NCBI RefSeq assembly: GCF_946477935.1
Contig: NZ_CAMLAC010000009.1
Span: 1-40,776 of the forward strand
Reading direction: 5' to 3'
Origin: an uncultured Sphingomonas sp.
GTDB taxonomy: Bacteria; Pseudomonadota; Alphaproteobacteria; Sphingomonadales; Sphingomonadaceae
DNA: 40,776 nucleotides
Of this stretch, positions 27,619 to 36,990 are shown in pieces. The notes beneath the pieces were generated by a model. The model saw only the letters and a program-made list of their open reading frames with translations. It was not told where the DNA came from and did no database searches. The stretch's first letter is position 1, and each line of letters starts with the position of its first letter. The position numbers and the translations under genes were made by a program.

Positions 27619-28989
27619 TTACGTCCCGCCCCGCAGGGCCGCCACGATGCGTGACAGCCCCACCCCGTTCGATCCCTTGATGAGCACCGCGTCACCCGGT
27701 GCCAGCCTGTCCGCCAGCACCGCCTGGGCCGCGCGTGCGTCGGCCACATGAACGAAATCGACGCGTCCCTCAAGCGCGTCCGCCAACGGCGCCATCGCCT
27801 CGCCGACGAGCAGCGCCATTTCGACGCGCGCGGCGATCACCGGTTCGGCCAGCGCCGCATGGTAATCGGCGGACGCTTCGCCCAGTTCGCGCATCTCGCC
27901 CAGCACCGCCACGTGCCGGCCCGGTTCATGCGCCAGTACCGCCAGCGTGGCGCGCATCGACGCTGGATTGGCGTTGTAGCTTTCGTCGATGATCAGCGCG
28001 CTCTCGCCATCGCCCAAGGGCGCGATGAACCGCGCTCCGCGTCCCGCCAGTCCGCCGAGTTCCGCCAGCGCCAACCCGGCCTGCCCCAGATCTCCGCCCG
28101 CCGCGTCGACTGCGGCCAGCACCGCCAGCGCATTGGACACCCAATGCGCCCCCGGCTGCGACAGGGTAAAGCTCAACTCGCGCTCGCCCACGCGCGCGGT
28201 GACGAAGCTGCCGCCGGTCGCTGCCCGCATGCTTTCGATCGCCCGCACATCGGCAGCCTTGTCGAACCCGAAGGTGACGATCCGCGCGGCATAAGGCTGC
28301 GCCGCGGCGATCAACCGGTCGCGGTGCGGGCTGTCATAGGGCACGATCGCGACACCACCGGGCTCCAACCCCTGGAAGATCTCGCCCTTGGCATCGGCGA
28401 TCGCCTCCTCGCCGGAAAAGAAGGCGGTGTGTGCGGGCGCAATGGCCGTGACGATCGCGATATGGGGGCGCACGATCCGGGTCAGCGCGGCCAGTTCGCC
28501 CGCATGGTTCATCCCCATCTCGAACACGCCCGCGCGCATGTCCTGCGGCATCCGCGCCAGGCTCAGCGGCACGCCGGTATGATTGTTGTAGCTCTTGACC
28601 GAACGATGCACCCGCCCGCGCCAGCCGCGATCGAGCGCGGCGAACAACGCCTCCTTGGCGCTCGTCTTGCCGACCGATCCGGTGACGCCGATGATCGTCG
28701 CATCGCTGCGTGCCCGGGCGGCGCGGCCGAGATCCTGAAGCGCGGCGAAACTGTCCGCAACGCGCACATGCGGATGAGTGGTCGCCTCCGACACAATCGC
28801 GCCGGCGGCACCCTGCGCAAAGGCTTGGGTCAGGAAATGATGCCCGTCGGTTTCCTCGCCCTTCATCGCGACGAACAGATCGCCGGGGCCGACCTCACGA
28901 CTGTCGAAGGCGATGCCTGCCGCATCGAACGGAGCCGACGCGCTGCCGGCCGTCGCTATCGCAATCCCGGCGGAGGTCCACAGCGTCAC
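27619..28989 (-). CDS. murF: UDP-N-acetylmuramoyl-tripeptide-D-alanyl-D-alanine ligase MurF
   Basis: 456 residues, adds D-Ala-D-Ala (from Ddl) to the tripeptide precursor. FDSREVGPGDLFVAMKG is the N-terminal motif, GVTGSVGKTSAKEAL the P-loop, and DESYNANPASM a MurF signature. I chose GTG 28987-28989, which overlaps the stop of the preceding 45-residue small gene (GTGA) and matches the family N-terminus; an in-frame upstream extension is open but unlike MurF. Confidence 0.95.
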   Translation of the reverse strand: MTLWTSAGIAIATAGSASAPFDAAGIAFDSREVGPGDLFVAMKGEETDGHHFLTQAFAQGAAGAIVSEATTHPHVRVADSFAALQDLGRAARARSDATIIGVTGSVGKTSAKEALFAALDRGWRGRVHRSVKSYNNHTGVPLSLARMPQDMRAGVFEMGMNHAGELAALTRIVRPHIAIVTAIAPAHTAFFSGEEAIADAKGEIFQGLEPGGVAIVPYDSPHRDRLIAAAQPYAARIVTFGFDKAADVRAIESMRAATGGSFVTARVGERELSFTLSQPGAHWVSNALAVLAAVDAAGGDLGQAGLALAELGGLAGRGARFIAPLGDGESALIIDESYNANPASMRATLAVLAHEPGRHVAVLGEMRELGEASADYHAALAEPVIAARVEMALLVGEAMAPLADALEGRVDFVHVADARAAQAVLADRLAPGDAVLIKGSNGVGLSRIVAALRGGT

Positions 28990-29123
28990 GGCTTGTTCCC
29001 CGGCGGCGGAGACGGCTGCGTCCCCGCGGCACCGCCATATTTCAAGCCCAGCTTGGGGCGCACGGGCTTCGCATCGCCCATGGCGTCGGGCGCACGCGCC
29101 GGCGTTTTCGGCGCACCGCTCAT
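28986..29123 (-). CDS. 45-residue small ORF linking murE and murF
   Basis: ATG 29121-29123 overlaps the murE stop (ATGA), and its TGA 28986-28988 overlaps the murF GTG (GTGA). It therefore fills exactly a gap of 130 bases in a chain where neighbours otherwise touch. The product (MSGAPKTPARAPDAMGDAKP at the start, ending PSPPPGNKP) is rich in proline, lysine, alanine and glycine, has no hydrophobic segment, and is probably disordered. About 36 of 44 codons end in G or C, in keeping with genes here. No family is recognised. It could be a short protein or only a coupling device that carries ribosomes from murE to murF. Confidence 0.6.
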   Translation of the reverse strand: MSGAPKTPARAPDAMGDAKPVRPKLGLKYGGAAGTQPSPPPGNKP

Positions 29124-30538
29124 GCCGCACACTCGCGCGCGACCGTCACATCGTCAAACGGCAGCACCATGTCGCCTACAATCTGTCCCTGTTCATGCCC
29201 CTTGCCGGTAATCAGCACGATATCCTCCGGCCCCGCCTCGCGGATCGCCGCGCCGATCGCGCTGCGCCGGTCGCCGATTTCCGCGGCACCCGGTGCCCCG
29301 CGCAGCAGCGCGGCACGGATCTGCGCCGGGTCTTCGGTGCGGGGATTGTCGTCGGTCACGATCACGCGTTCGGCATGCATCGCGGCCACCTGCCCCATCG
29401 CCTCGCGCTTGCCCGGATCGCGGTCGCCGCCGGCGCCGATGACTGCGATCAGGCGTCCGCCCGCATGCGGCTTCAGCGCGGCGATCGCCGCCTCGATCGC
29501 ATCGGGCGTATGCGCATAATCGACATAGACCGGCGCGCCGGACCGCGCGATGGCGGCGCGCTCCAGACGGCCGCGCACCGGCTGCAACCGCGCCAGATTC
29601 GCGACCGTCTGCCCGATATCGCCACCGGTCGCGATCACCAGCCCCGCCGCCACCAGCGCGTTCGCCGCCTGATATCCGCCGATCAGCGGCAGTTGCACGC
29701 GGTGGGTGGCGCCATGTTCGTCCTCGATCACCAGCCCCTGGCCCAGCAGCGTCGGATGCCGCTCGACCAGCCTGAGCGTACTGCCGCGCGTGCCCACGGT
29801 GACCAGGGTGTTGCCCCGCGCCCGCGCCAGATCGATCACCCGTGCCGCCTCGACGTCGTCCGCCCACACCACTGCCGTACCGGCCGGGTCCAGCACCTCG
29901 GAAAACAGCCGCATCTTGGCGGTCAGATACGCGCCCATGTCGCCGTGATAGTCGAGATGATCGCGACTCAGATTGGTGAAGGCGGCCGCCGACACGGTCA
30001 GCCCCTCGGTCCGGTACTGCGTCAGCCCATGGCTGGACGCCTCGAACGCCAGATGCGTCACCCCCTCGCGCGCCAGCCCGGCGACGTTCGACAGGAACGT
30101 CACGACATCGGGCGTGGTCAGCCCGGTATGCACCCGCTCGTCCGCGGTGGTGACGCCGAGCGTCCCGATCGATGCGGCATGCTCGCCCGCCATGCGCCAC
30201 AACTGGCGCGTCATCTCGACGGTGGAGGTCTTGCCGTTGGTGCCGGTCACTGCGACGTTGGTCGCCGGGAACGGCGCGAAGAACCGTGCCGCCAGCCGGG
30301 CAAAGGCAGCACGCGGCTCATCATCGGCGATATGCGCCGCGCCCTCGACCTTCACGCCGGGCCGCGCGACCACCGCCACCGCACCGGCGCTCACCGCATC
30401 GGCGATGAAATCCTCGCCGTTCACCCGCGCGCCCTGAAACGCGCCGAAGATCGTCCCCGGCGCCACCTTGCGATGGTCGATCGCGAAGCCGGTGACGATG
30501 CCCGTCTCGTTGCCGCCGGTCAGTTGCCCCAGCTTCAT
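29120..30538 (-). CDS. murE: UDP-N-acetylmuramoyl-tripeptide synthetase MurE, meso-diaminopimelate type
   Basis: 472 residues, adds the third amino acid to the peptidoglycan precursor. AVTGTNGKTSTVEM is the P-loop. The motif DDNPRTEDP contains DNPR, which marks enzymes that use meso-diaminopimelate. YAHTPDAIE and GKGHEQGQ are also conserved. ATG 30536-30538 lies 10 bases after the ftsI stop without a strong ribosome site. The stop overlaps the next small gene. Confidence 0.97.
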   Translation of the reverse strand: MKLGQLTGGNETGIVTGFAIDHRKVAPGTIFGAFQGARVNGEDFIADAVSAGAVAVVARPGVKVEGAAHIADDEPRAAFARLAARFFAPFPATNVAVTGTNGKTSTVEMTRQLWRMAGEHAASIGTLGVTTADERVHTGLTTPDVVTFLSNVAGLAREGVTHLAFEASSHGLTQYRTEGLTVSAAAFTNLSRDHLDYHGDMGAYLTAKMRLFSEVLDPAGTAVVWADDVEAARVIDLARARGNTLVTVGTRGSTLRLVERHPTLLGQGLVIEDEHGATHRVQLPLIGGYQAANALVAAGLVIATGGDIGQTVANLARLQPVRGRLERAAIARSGAPVYVDYAHTPDAIEAAIAALKPHAGGRLIAVIGAGGDRDPGKREAMGQVAAMHAERVIVTDDNPRTEDPAQIRAALLRGAPGAAEIGDRRSAIGAAIREAGPEDIVLITGKGHEQGQIVGDMVLPFDDVTVARECAA

Positions 30539-30548
30539 CGAACCATGC

Positions 30549-32267
30549 TCAATGTCCGCTCGCCGGTCGACGGCTGGGGTCGTCCCACAAGGTCGGCGTG
30601 ATGTCCGATACGTCCACGTCGCGCGTCTCGTCGGGCACCACGCCCAGCATCGCGCCGATGCGCGTGATCGTCCGCCCGACAACCGGGGCCGCGTTCCATG
30701 CTGCGGTCTTCCATCCAGATGTCTCCTTCGTACCGAGCGGCGAATCGAGCATCGCCAGCACGACATAGCGCGGCGCATCCATCGGGAACGCCGCCGCAAA
30801 GGTCGCCACGTTGCGCGACCGGTCATAGCCGCCTGCCACAGCCGCCTCTGCCGTACCAGTCTTGCCCCCCACCCGGTACCCGGGCGCGTCACCCTTGCGG
30901 CCGGTACCGCGCTGCACGATCAGGCGCAGCATCTGCCGCATCCGCGCGCTGGTCTGCTCGCTGATGACACGGCGTCCGACCGGCACATGGCCGGGCTGTA
31001 CCTTCAGCAGCGTCGCCGGGCGCCAGATGCCGCCATTGACCAGCGCGGCATAGGCATTGGCCAGATGCAGTGGCGTCACCGCGATGCCGTGGCCATAGGC
31101 GGTGGTCATCGTCGTCGTCCGCGCCCAATAGGTCGGCAACAGCGGCCGGCCCTTTTCGCGCAGTTCGATATCGGGCTTGGTGTCGAAGCCCAGCTTGCGG
31201 AACATCGCCTGCATCCGCTGCGGGCCGATCTCGTCGGCGACGCGCGCGGTGGCGATGTTGGAGGAATAGATCAGCGTTTCCGCCATGTTCAGCCAGCGCT
31301 TGGGATCGCCGCGCTCGTCATGGATGGTGTAGCCGCCGACATGCAGCGGATGCGTCGCATCGAAGCGCCGCTCGAACGAGGTGACGACGCCGGTGTCCAT
31401 CGCGGTCGCCATGGTGATCGGCTTGAAGGTCGATCCCAGCTCGAACACGCTCTGCGTCGTGATGTTGCGCAGCTCCTCGCTGCCCGCCATGCCGACCCGA
31501 TTGGGGTTGAACGTCGGCAGCGACACCATCGCGATCACTTCGCCGGTCGCCACGTCCAGCACGATGCCGCCGCCGGCACGCGCCGAAAAGGTGGTCATCG
31601 CGCGGCCCAGCTCGCTTTCCATCGCTGCCTGCACGCGCGTGTCGATGGACAGCGCCACGGGTTTGCCGCTGGTCGCGGGGTTGGTCAGCCGCTCGTCCAG
31701 CACGCGCTCCATGCCGCTCATGCCGTGTCCGTCGGTCGACAGGAAGCCCAGCGCATGCGCCGCCATGGTGGATTGCGGATACAGCCGCTGCGTTTCGCGG
31801 TCGAAGACGATCGCGGGTTCGCCGATCGCGTTCACCTGCTCGACCAGCGCGGGGCTGGCGCGACGCTGCAGATAGGTGAAGTTCACGTCCTTGGTCAGCA
31901 GGCCGTAGAAAAAGGCCTGATCGCCACGCTCGGGCATCAGCGCGGCCAGCTTGGCGGCGATCTCCATCGGATCGCCGATCAGCTTCTTGGGGTGAACCGC
32001 GATCGTCCACGCGTCGATCGTGCGCGCCAGCGGGGCGCCGTTGCGGTCGACGATATCGCCGCGCGCCGCCAGCGTCGCACTGCGCGTCGCCGCATCCGCC
32101 GGCCCTTCGAAGATCGCGAGCAGCGCCAGTCGCCCGATCACCACCAGCACCGCCGCGGCGAACAGCAGCATCAGCATCATCAGCCGCGTATGCGCCGTCG
32201 CGACCAGCGCCTGCCGCTGCCCCGACGACCGCCGCGCCGTATCGGGTCGGGCGACCAGTACGCTCAA
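30549..32267 (-). CDS. ftsI: Septal transpeptidase FtsI (PBP3)
   Basis: 572 residues, class B penicillin-binding protein that cross-links septal peptidoglycan. One N-terminal membrane helix (about 28-51), a pedestal domain, and a transpeptidase domain with STFK (279-282, catalytic S279), SSN (335-337) and KTGT (469-472). The TTG start overlaps the ftsL stop (TTGA); no ATG fits the expected cytoplasmic N-terminus better. Confidence 0.97.
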   Translation of the reverse strand: MSVLVARPDTARRSSGQRQALVATAHTRLMMLMLLFAAAVLVVIGRLALLAIFEGPADAATRSATLAARGDIVDRNGAPLARTIDAWTIAVHPKKLIGDPMEIAAKLAALMPERGDQAFFYGLLTKDVNFTYLQRRASPALVEQVNAIGEPAIVFDRETQRLYPQSTMAAHALGFLSTDGHGMSGMERVLDERLTNPATSGKPVALSIDTRVQAAMESELGRAMTTFSARAGGGIVLDVATGEVIAMVSLPTFNPNRVGMAGSEELRNITTQSVFELGSTFKPITMATAMDTGVVTSFERRFDATHPLHVGGYTIHDERGDPKRWLNMAETLIYSSNIATARVADEIGPQRMQAMFRKLGFDTKPDIELREKGRPLLPTYWARTTTMTTAYGHGIAVTPLHLANAYAALVNGGIWRPATLLKVQPGHVPVGRRVISEQTSARMRQMLRLIVQRGTGRKGDAPGYRVGGKTGTAEAAVAGGYDRSRNVATFAAAFPMDAPRYVVLAMLDSPLGTKETSGWKTAAWNAAPVVGRTITRIGAMLGVVPDETRDVDVSDITPTLWDDPSRRPASGH

Positions 32268-32926
32268 CGCAGGCGCTTCGATTCGGCGCGGGCACCGGTC
32301 AGGATGTCGCCGAGCGTCGTATCGGACAGCAGCTTGCGGTCCAGCATCGCCACCGCCTGCGGCCGCACCTTGGCAACCGCAGCGGCGCTGCGCACGACGG
32401 CCACCTCGCGCGCCTTGGTGGGGGCGATCGTATTGGCGACGGCCGCACGCACGACCTGGGGCTTGGGCGTGGGCAGCGACGCCATCTGGACGATCGCGGC
32501 GCGAGCGGCAGGCTTGGCAGCAGCAGGCTGCACGGTGACGGTTGCGGGAGCGGCGGGAGTGATGGCGGGCGGTGCGGGCAGGGAGGGGACGAGCAGCGCG
32601 GCGGTCTGGATCGCGCCACCGGGCTGGCCGCGCGTCACGTCCAGCGAGGCGAGCGCCACCTCGTCTGCCACGAACTGTCCGGCCACCGGTGCGGTCAGCG
32701 CCAGCGTGTCACCGTTCCACTTTTCCAGCTGGACGAGGTTCGCCCGCGTGTCGAACTCGGTCTCCAGCGCCCGGATGTCGCGCTCGGCATTGCGGATGCG
32801 CGCGTTGACGTCATCCAGCTTCTTGCGCTCGGCCGCGACCTGCAGCGACACCAGGTAGAAGCCCAGCACCACTGCCACGCAGCTGCCGAACCATCCCAGA
32901 CCTTTCAACCGATACGCCGCCGTCAT
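32264..32926 (-). CDS. ftsL: FtsL-like divisome protein with a long C-terminal tail
   Basis: 220 residues: a short cytoplasmic start, one membrane helix (about 10-30), a coiled-coil segment (about 31-65, [20 protein letters not shown]) and a long alanine/valine/proline-rich tail to 220. FtsL of enterics is near 120 residues, so the tail is an addition of unknown role. Identification rests on topology and its place between rsmH and ftsI. ATG 32924-32926 overlaps the rsmH stop (ATGA). Confidence 0.88.
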   Translation of the reverse strand: MTAAYRLKGLGWFGSCVAVVLGFYLVSLQVAAERKKLDDVNARIRNAERDIRALETEFDTRANLVQLEKWNGDTLALTAPVAGQFVADEVALASLDVTRGQPGGAIQTAALLVPSLPAPPAITPAAPATVTVQPAAAKPAARAAIVQMASLPTPKPQVVRAAVANTIAPTKAREVAVVRSAAAVAKVRPQAVAMLDRKLLSDTTLGDILTGARAESKRLR

Positions 32927-33879
32927 TCGCCCAACTCCCGTGTCCCCCAACTGCCCCATGCCGGCGCGGTCGTCCGCCGCGCCGCCCGCAAGGTCGCCGA
33001 TCGTGCGCGCGGATTGCGGGCCAACTCGGCCTCGCTCGCGCGGATCGCCTTTCCAACCATTTCGAAACTGGGCGCTTTTGCCTGAACCTGCGCTGGCAGG
33101 TGGCGCGACCCGCCCGGCATGGCACCCGATCGTTCGCGCAGGAACCGCTTCACCATGCGGTCCTCCAGGCTGTGAAACGTCACCACCGCCAGCCGCCCGC
33201 CCGGGCGCAGCACACGCTCGGCCGCCGCCAGCCCCTCGGCCAGTTCGTCCAGCTCGCGGTTGATATGGATGCGGATCGCCTGAAAGGCGCGCGTCGCCGG
33301 GTCCTTCTTCTCGTGCGGGCGATGGCCCAGCGCACGGCGCACCACCGCGGCCAGCTCACCGGTGCGGGTCAGCGGCCGCGCCGCGACGATCGCGCGCGCC
33401 ACCCGCCGCGACTTGGGCTCGTCACCATATTGGTACAGGATGTCGGCGATCTCGCCTTCGTCCGCCGTGTTCAGGAAATCCGCCGCCGATGGCCCGTTCT
33501 GCGCCATGCGCATGTCGAGCGGCCCGTCCGCCTGGAACGAGAAGCCACGCTCCGCCTGATCGAGTTGCATCGACGAGACGCCGATATCCATCACCACGCC
33601 GTCGACGGGCGCAGCGAGCGCGGCTTCCATGCCCGAGAAGTCGGCATGGACCAGCGTCAGCCCCGGCTCGGCCGCCTCAAGCGACCGGCCGTTTGTGATC
33701 GCATCCGGATCGCGATCGAACGCGATCACCGCCGCCCCGCGCCTCAGCATCGCGCGAGTATAGCCGCCCGCGCCGAACGTGCCGTCGACATGCGTCTCGC
33801 CGGGCAGGATGGCGAGCGCGTCGAGAACCTCGTCGAGCAGGACGGGGATATGCGGTGCATCGTGGAGCATCGCGGTCAC
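32923..33879 (-). CDS. rsmH: 16S rRNA (cytosine-1402-N4)-methyltransferase RsmH
   Basis: 318 residues (formerly MraW), SAM-dependent methyltransferase acting on C1402 of 16S r[28 protein letters not shown] (SAM-binding), [16 protein letters not shown] and [14 protein letters not shown] are hallmarks. The GTG start overlaps the mraZ stop (GTGA); ATG three codons later is an alternative. Confidence 0.97.
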   Translation of the reverse strand: MTAMLHDAPHIPVLLDEVLDALAILPGETHVDGTFGAGGYTRAMLRRGAAVIAFDRDPDAITNGRSLEAAEPGLTLVHADFSGMEAALAAPVDGVVMDIGVSSMQLDQAERGFSFQADGPLDMRMAQNGPSAADFLNTADEGEIADILYQYGDEPKSRRVARAIVAARPLTRTGELAAVVRRALGHRPHEKKDPATRAFQAIRIHINRELDELAEGLAAAERVLRPGGRLAVVTFHSLEDRMVKRFLRERSGAMPGGSRHLPAQVQAKAPSFEMVGKAIRASEAELARNPRARSATLRAARRTTAPAWGSWGTRELGE

Positions 33880-34376
33880 AGCGCGATCCCCTTTTCCATG
33901 CAGTGATACTGCGCCGCGGAAATCATCTTGGCCGGCAGGCCCGGCGTGTCGACCAGCGTCTTGGGGTCCCAGATTTCGATATAGTCGAACGTGCCCCAGA
34001 AAAAGGCGTGGCCCTTTATGCCGGCATGGAAGCGCGGAAAGCCGGGCATGATGAAGCGACCGGACCCGTCGAACGGGACCGATTCGCCGTTCGCCAGATC
34101 GCGCTTGATGTTGTAGTCGATGCGCCCGTCGGCCCCGCGCGACAATTCGGTTCGGGCGTCGAGTTCCTTCTTCAGCACGGCAATATAGGCGGGGTCATAG
34201 GCGATCAGGCAGCGCTCGGTTTCGTGAACGGCGATGATGATGGTGCCGCCATCCTTGCCATCGGGGCGCGGCGCGTTCTGGGCCAGGGTGGAGCGCAGGG
34301 CGTTCGGAATCGCGACCCGGCCCTTGTCATCGACAAGTCCGATACCGCTTCCCTGATACAAACCCCTTTCGGACAC
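33876..34376 (-). CDS. mraZ: Transcriptional regulator MraZ
   Basis: 166 residues with two AbrB-like DNA-binding repeats, each with a DxxGR-type core: DDKGRVAIP (16-24) and [11 protein letters not shown] (about 102-112). MraZ binds spaced direct repeats upstream of the dcw operon and represses it. The start is GTG 34374-34376, with GCGAGG five bases upstream. It is the first gene of the cluster; the upstream repeats at 34493 are its likely targets. Confidence 0.95.
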   Translation of the reverse strand: MSERGLYQGSGIGLVDDKGRVAIPNALRSTLAQNAPRPDGKDGGTIIIAVHETERCLIAYDPAYIAVLKKELDARTELSRGADGRIDYNIKRDLANGESVPFDGSGRFIMPGFPRFHAGIKGHAFFWGTFDYIEIWDPKTLVDTPGLPAKMISAAQYHCMEKGIAL

Positions 34377-34491
34377 GCGAACCTCGCACTGGCGCGCACG
34401 GCCTCACCATGCCGAAAACCGCGTTTCGACGTGTTGAAATAGCCAACAGTGAGCCTGCCCCTCTGCTGATCTGGATTTACTATGCGCGCTG

Positions 34492-34528
34492 CGGGGAAGC
34501 AACGGGATTTTTGGGGATGACCGGGGAA
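34492..34528. promoter_or_regulatory. Probable MraZ operator: four GGGA repeats at 10-bp spacing
   Basis: GGGA occurs at 34494, 34504, 34514 and 34524, exactly one per 10 bp, in three cases preceded by an extra G (GCGGGGAAGC, AACGGGATTT, TTGGGGATGA, CCGGGGAAAC). MraZ proteins are known to bind direct repeats of about five bases separated by five. The array lies 118 bp upstream of mraZ, on the opposite strand sense. A possible -35/-10 pair for the minus strand (TTGCTT then GTAAAT) overlaps the repeat nearest the gene, which would suit repression. The rest of the 339-bp gap 34377-34715 shows nothing further that I can name. Confidence 0.65.
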
Positions 34529-34715
34529 ACGCCCTTAAAACGGGCTGGGATCAGACGGCATTTTGGGGAGGGCATCACAAGATGGGCAGGCAACAGACGT
34601 GCAGAAATGCGCAAACCGGCCAATTTTCGGCCACGATCCCGCGCTTTCCCCGCCTATCCCGCTTCTGTTGAGAGACAACCGACGCAACCGCTCGAGCGCG
34701 TCCGGTCGAACCGCG

Positions 34716-34976
34716 TCAACGATCGTCGACGGCGACCTGCGCGTTCACGCTGGGGGAGATACCCAGTTCGGCCAAGGGCTCGTTGGGCAGGGCCGTCTCG
34801 TTCCCGGCCGTGACGTTCGCCGCGATGTCGGGCTGCGCCGCGACACCGGCAGGCTGGTCGCGGCTGAGCGACGCAAGGATCGTGCTGGCAAGCGCGATCA
34901 GCAGCACAACAGCAGCCAGGCCGATCATGCCGACCTTGACGCGCTGCATCGCTTGATGGGGATCGGGAGACTTCAT
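34716..34976 (-). CDS. Small membrane protein upstream of the dcw cluster
   Basis: 86 residues from ATG 34974-34976: a cytoplasmic start, one membrane helix (about 15-37, VGMIGLAAVVLLIALASTIL) and a small polar, alanine-rich outer domain with no cysteines. A GTG at 35033 would extend it by 19 residues and has AAGGAG upstream, so the start is open. It follows cysK on the same strand. No family is recognised; the membrane helix and codon use make it a likely gene. Confidence 0.7.
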   Translation of the reverse strand: MKSPDPHQAMQRVKVGMIGLAAVVLLIALASTILASLSRDQPAGVAAQPDIAANVTAGNETALPNEPLAELGISPSVNAQVAVDDR

Positions 34977-35051
34977 CTGGTCCGACCAGACTAACGCATC
35001 ATCGCCTGTCTGTCGATTCTTCCAGCGATGCACGCAGGATCGCGCTCCTTC

Positions 35052-36017
35052 TTAAAGCCCTTTGGCAGCACGCCATGCCGGATCGTGCAGCGTCGACAGA
35101 TAGCGGAAGCCGGTATCGCACAAAATGGTCGCGATTCGCTTGGCCGGTCCCAGTTGCCGCGCCAGCGCCACCGCCCCCGCGACATTGATGCCCGACGACA
35201 GGCCCAGGCACAGCCCTTCCTCGTCCAGCAGCCGCCGTACCCAGTGCCAGCCCTCGCCGTCCGAGATGCGGAACTGCGTATCGACGGGCGCGCCCTCCAG
35301 ATTGGCGGTGATGCGCCCCTGCCCGATCCCTTCCGCGACGGACGATCCTTCCGCCTTCAACTCGCCACAGGCGTAATAATCGTACAGCGCCGCGCCATGC
35401 GGATCGCTGAGCGCGATGCACACGCCCTCGTCCCGCGCCTTCAAGCCCAGGCCGACACCGGCCAGCGTGCCGCCCGTTCCCACCGCGCAGGTGAAGCCAT
35501 CGATCCGCCCCTCCATCTGCGCCCAGATCTCCTCGGCGGTGCCGACGATATGGGCACGGCGATTGGCGATATTGTCGAACTGGTTCGCCCAGACCGCGTT
35601 TTCGGTCTCCTCGGCGATCCGGCGCGAGGTGTGTACGAAATGGCACGGGCTGGAATAGGGCGCGGCCGGCACCAGCACCAGCTCGGCACCCAGCGCGCGC
35701 AGCGTGTCCATCTTCTCCCGGCTCTGCGTTTCGGGCATCACGATGATCGTACGATAGCCCTTGGCGTTCGCCACCAGGGCCAGGCCGATGCCGGTGTTAC
35801 CCGCGGTGCCCTCCACGATCGTGCCGCCGGGGCGCAGCGCGCCGCGCGCTTCCGCATCCTCGACGATGAACAGGGCCGCCCTGTCCTTTACGCTGGCACC
35901 GGGGTTGGCGAACTCGCACTTGCCGAAAATGTCGCACCCGGTTTCCTCGCTCGGCCCCTTCAACCGCACGAGCGGAGTGTTGCCGATAAGTCCCAAAGTG
36001 TCGGATATGGTCTGCAT
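35052..36017 (-). CDS. cysK: Cysteine synthase (O-acetylserine sulfhydrylase type)
   Basis: 321 residues, PLP fold type II enzyme. The lysine that binds PLP is K44 in NPGASVKDR; TAGNTGIGLAL is the asparagine loop and GTGGTLAGVG the phosphate cradle. It should make cysteine from O-acetylserine and sulfide. Some features (TAGNTGIGLA) are shared with cystathionine beta-synthases, which use the same fold, so the exact substrate is not certain. It is not within a sulfur operon here. Confidence 0.88.
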   Translation of the reverse strand: MQTISDTLGLIGNTPLVRLKGPSEETGCDIFGKCEFANPGASVKDRAALFIVEDAEARGALRPGGTIVEGTAGNTGIGLALVANAKGYRTIIVMPETQSREKMDTLRALGAELVLVPAAPYSSPCHFVHTSRRIAEETENAVWANQFDNIANRRAHIVGTAEEIWAQMEGRIDGFTCAVGTGGTLAGVGLGLKARDEGVCIALSDPHGAALYDYYACGELKAEGSSVAEGIGQGRITANLEGAPVDTQFRISDGEGWHWVRRLLDEEGLCLGLSSGINVAGAVALARQLGPAKRIATILCDTGFRYLSTLHDPAWRAAKGL

Positions 36018-36063
36018 GCCGCGCTAGATGGCGCCTCCCGCCCCGCCCGGCAAGCGAGCGATA

Positions 36064-36396
36064 CTATTCTCGGGCAAAGCCGGCCCGCGTCAGGTGCGGC
36101 CCCAGCCGCCCGGTCAGCCATAGGAAAAACATGCGGAAATCGCTGATCAGCGACCACCAGGGATGGCGAAACGTCGCCGGCCGATTGCGCTCCACCAGGG
36201 CATGTGCGGTCCAGGCGAAACCATAGCCCGCCACCGGCACCGCCAGCCACCACCATCCCCCGATCGCGATGGCCGCGGCAAGGCAAAGAAAGGTCAGTGC
36301 CGTGCCCGCATAATGCAGCGCCCGCGTCGCGGGCCGTCGATGCTCGCGCAGGTAGAAGGGCCAGAACGCCGCATAAGTGCCGATTCGCTCAACCAT
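36064..36396 (-). CDS. DUF962 (Mpo1-like) membrane protein
   Basis: 110 residues with about three membrane helices. [22 protein letters not shown] and the histidine-containing HYAGTAL and FRHPWWSL are typical of DUF962, whose yeast member Mpo1 is an iron-dependent dioxygenase in fatty acid alpha-oxidation. ATG 36394-36396 has AGGAG eight bases upstream; a longer upstream reading is not family-like. Divergent from the lipoprotein gene at 36497. The bacterial role is not known to me. Confidence 0.85.
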   Translation of the reverse strand: MVERIGTYAAFWPFYLREHRRPATRALHYAGTALTFLCLAAAIAIGGWWWLAVPVAGYGFAWTAHALVERNRPATFRHPWWSLISDFRMFFLWLTGRLGPHLTRAGFARE

Positions 36397-36496
36397 GATC
36401 CGGTCTCCTAACGGGACGCTAAGCCCTTTAGCAGCCAACGGAAAGCGTCTGCCATCTTGACGTAACCATGTTGCATGCGCGAAGCAGCGGACCGCT

Positions 36497-36886
36497 ATGA
36501 AGAGCCTCCTTCCCCTCTCCGTCGCCGCTGCCTCGCTGCTCGCGCTTGCCGCTTGCAACTCGCAGCCCGCCCAACCCGAAGTCGTGGCCGCCAATCCCGA
36601 TCCCATGGCGACCCCCCTCGCCAACCGCGCCCCCGTCGAGCTGCCGCCGGCGATCAAGGCGGACAAGACCTTCCGCTGCAAGGATAACAGCCTGGCCTTC
36701 GTCACCTTCTTCGAGGGCGACAAACAGGCCAATGTCCGCCTGAAGGAAGGCGAAACGCCCGCCCGCCTGACCGCAGCCGAAGCCGGCCAGCCGCTGACCG
36801 CGGATGGCGGCTGGAAGCTGACGGGTGACGAGAAGAACATCACCCTGACCACGCCGGACAAGCCGGAGCAGACCTGCCACGTCTGA
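36497..36886 (+). CDS. Lipoprotein resembling C-type lysozyme inhibitors (MliC-like)
   Basis: 129 residues with a lipoprotein signal ending LALAAC (C20). The domain at about 58-129 starts [17 protein letters not shown] and ends with EQTCHV, giving two cysteines framing a beta-rich unit with a late [13 protein letters not shown] strand pair. This matches the pattern of membrane-bound lysozyme inhibitors (MliC/PliC), which protect the envelope from host lysozyme, but the similarity is judged by eye. A strong terminator follows. Confidence 0.65.
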   Translation: MKSLLPLSVAAASLLALAACNSQPAQPEVVAANPDPMATPLANRAPVELPPAIKADKTFRCKDNSLAFVTFFEGDKQANVRLKEGETPARLTAAEAGQPLTADGGWKLTGDEKNITLTTPDKPEQTCHV

Positions 36887-36915
36887 TCGCGGGCACGAAA
36901 CAGCTTGATCCACGT

Positions 36916-36950
36916 AAGGTCGGCGGGAGATAGCTTCCGCCGACCTTTTT
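36916..36950 (+). terminator. Intrinsic terminator after the MliC-like lipoprotein gene
   Basis: AAGGTCGGCGG (36916-36926) pairs perfectly with CCGCCGACCTT (36937-36947), followed by a T tract with one C. It separates this gene from the parA-aat pair that starts 40 bases later. Confidence 0.92.
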
Positions 36951-36990
36951 CTTTGCCGGACGGGCAAAGGCATGGGCGTCAGGGGGCCTT

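Noticed and set aside
34547..34569. Further GGGA copies upstream of the phased array as extra MraZ sites
   Set aside because: They are off the 10-bp phase and unevenly spaced, so they were left out of the operator call.
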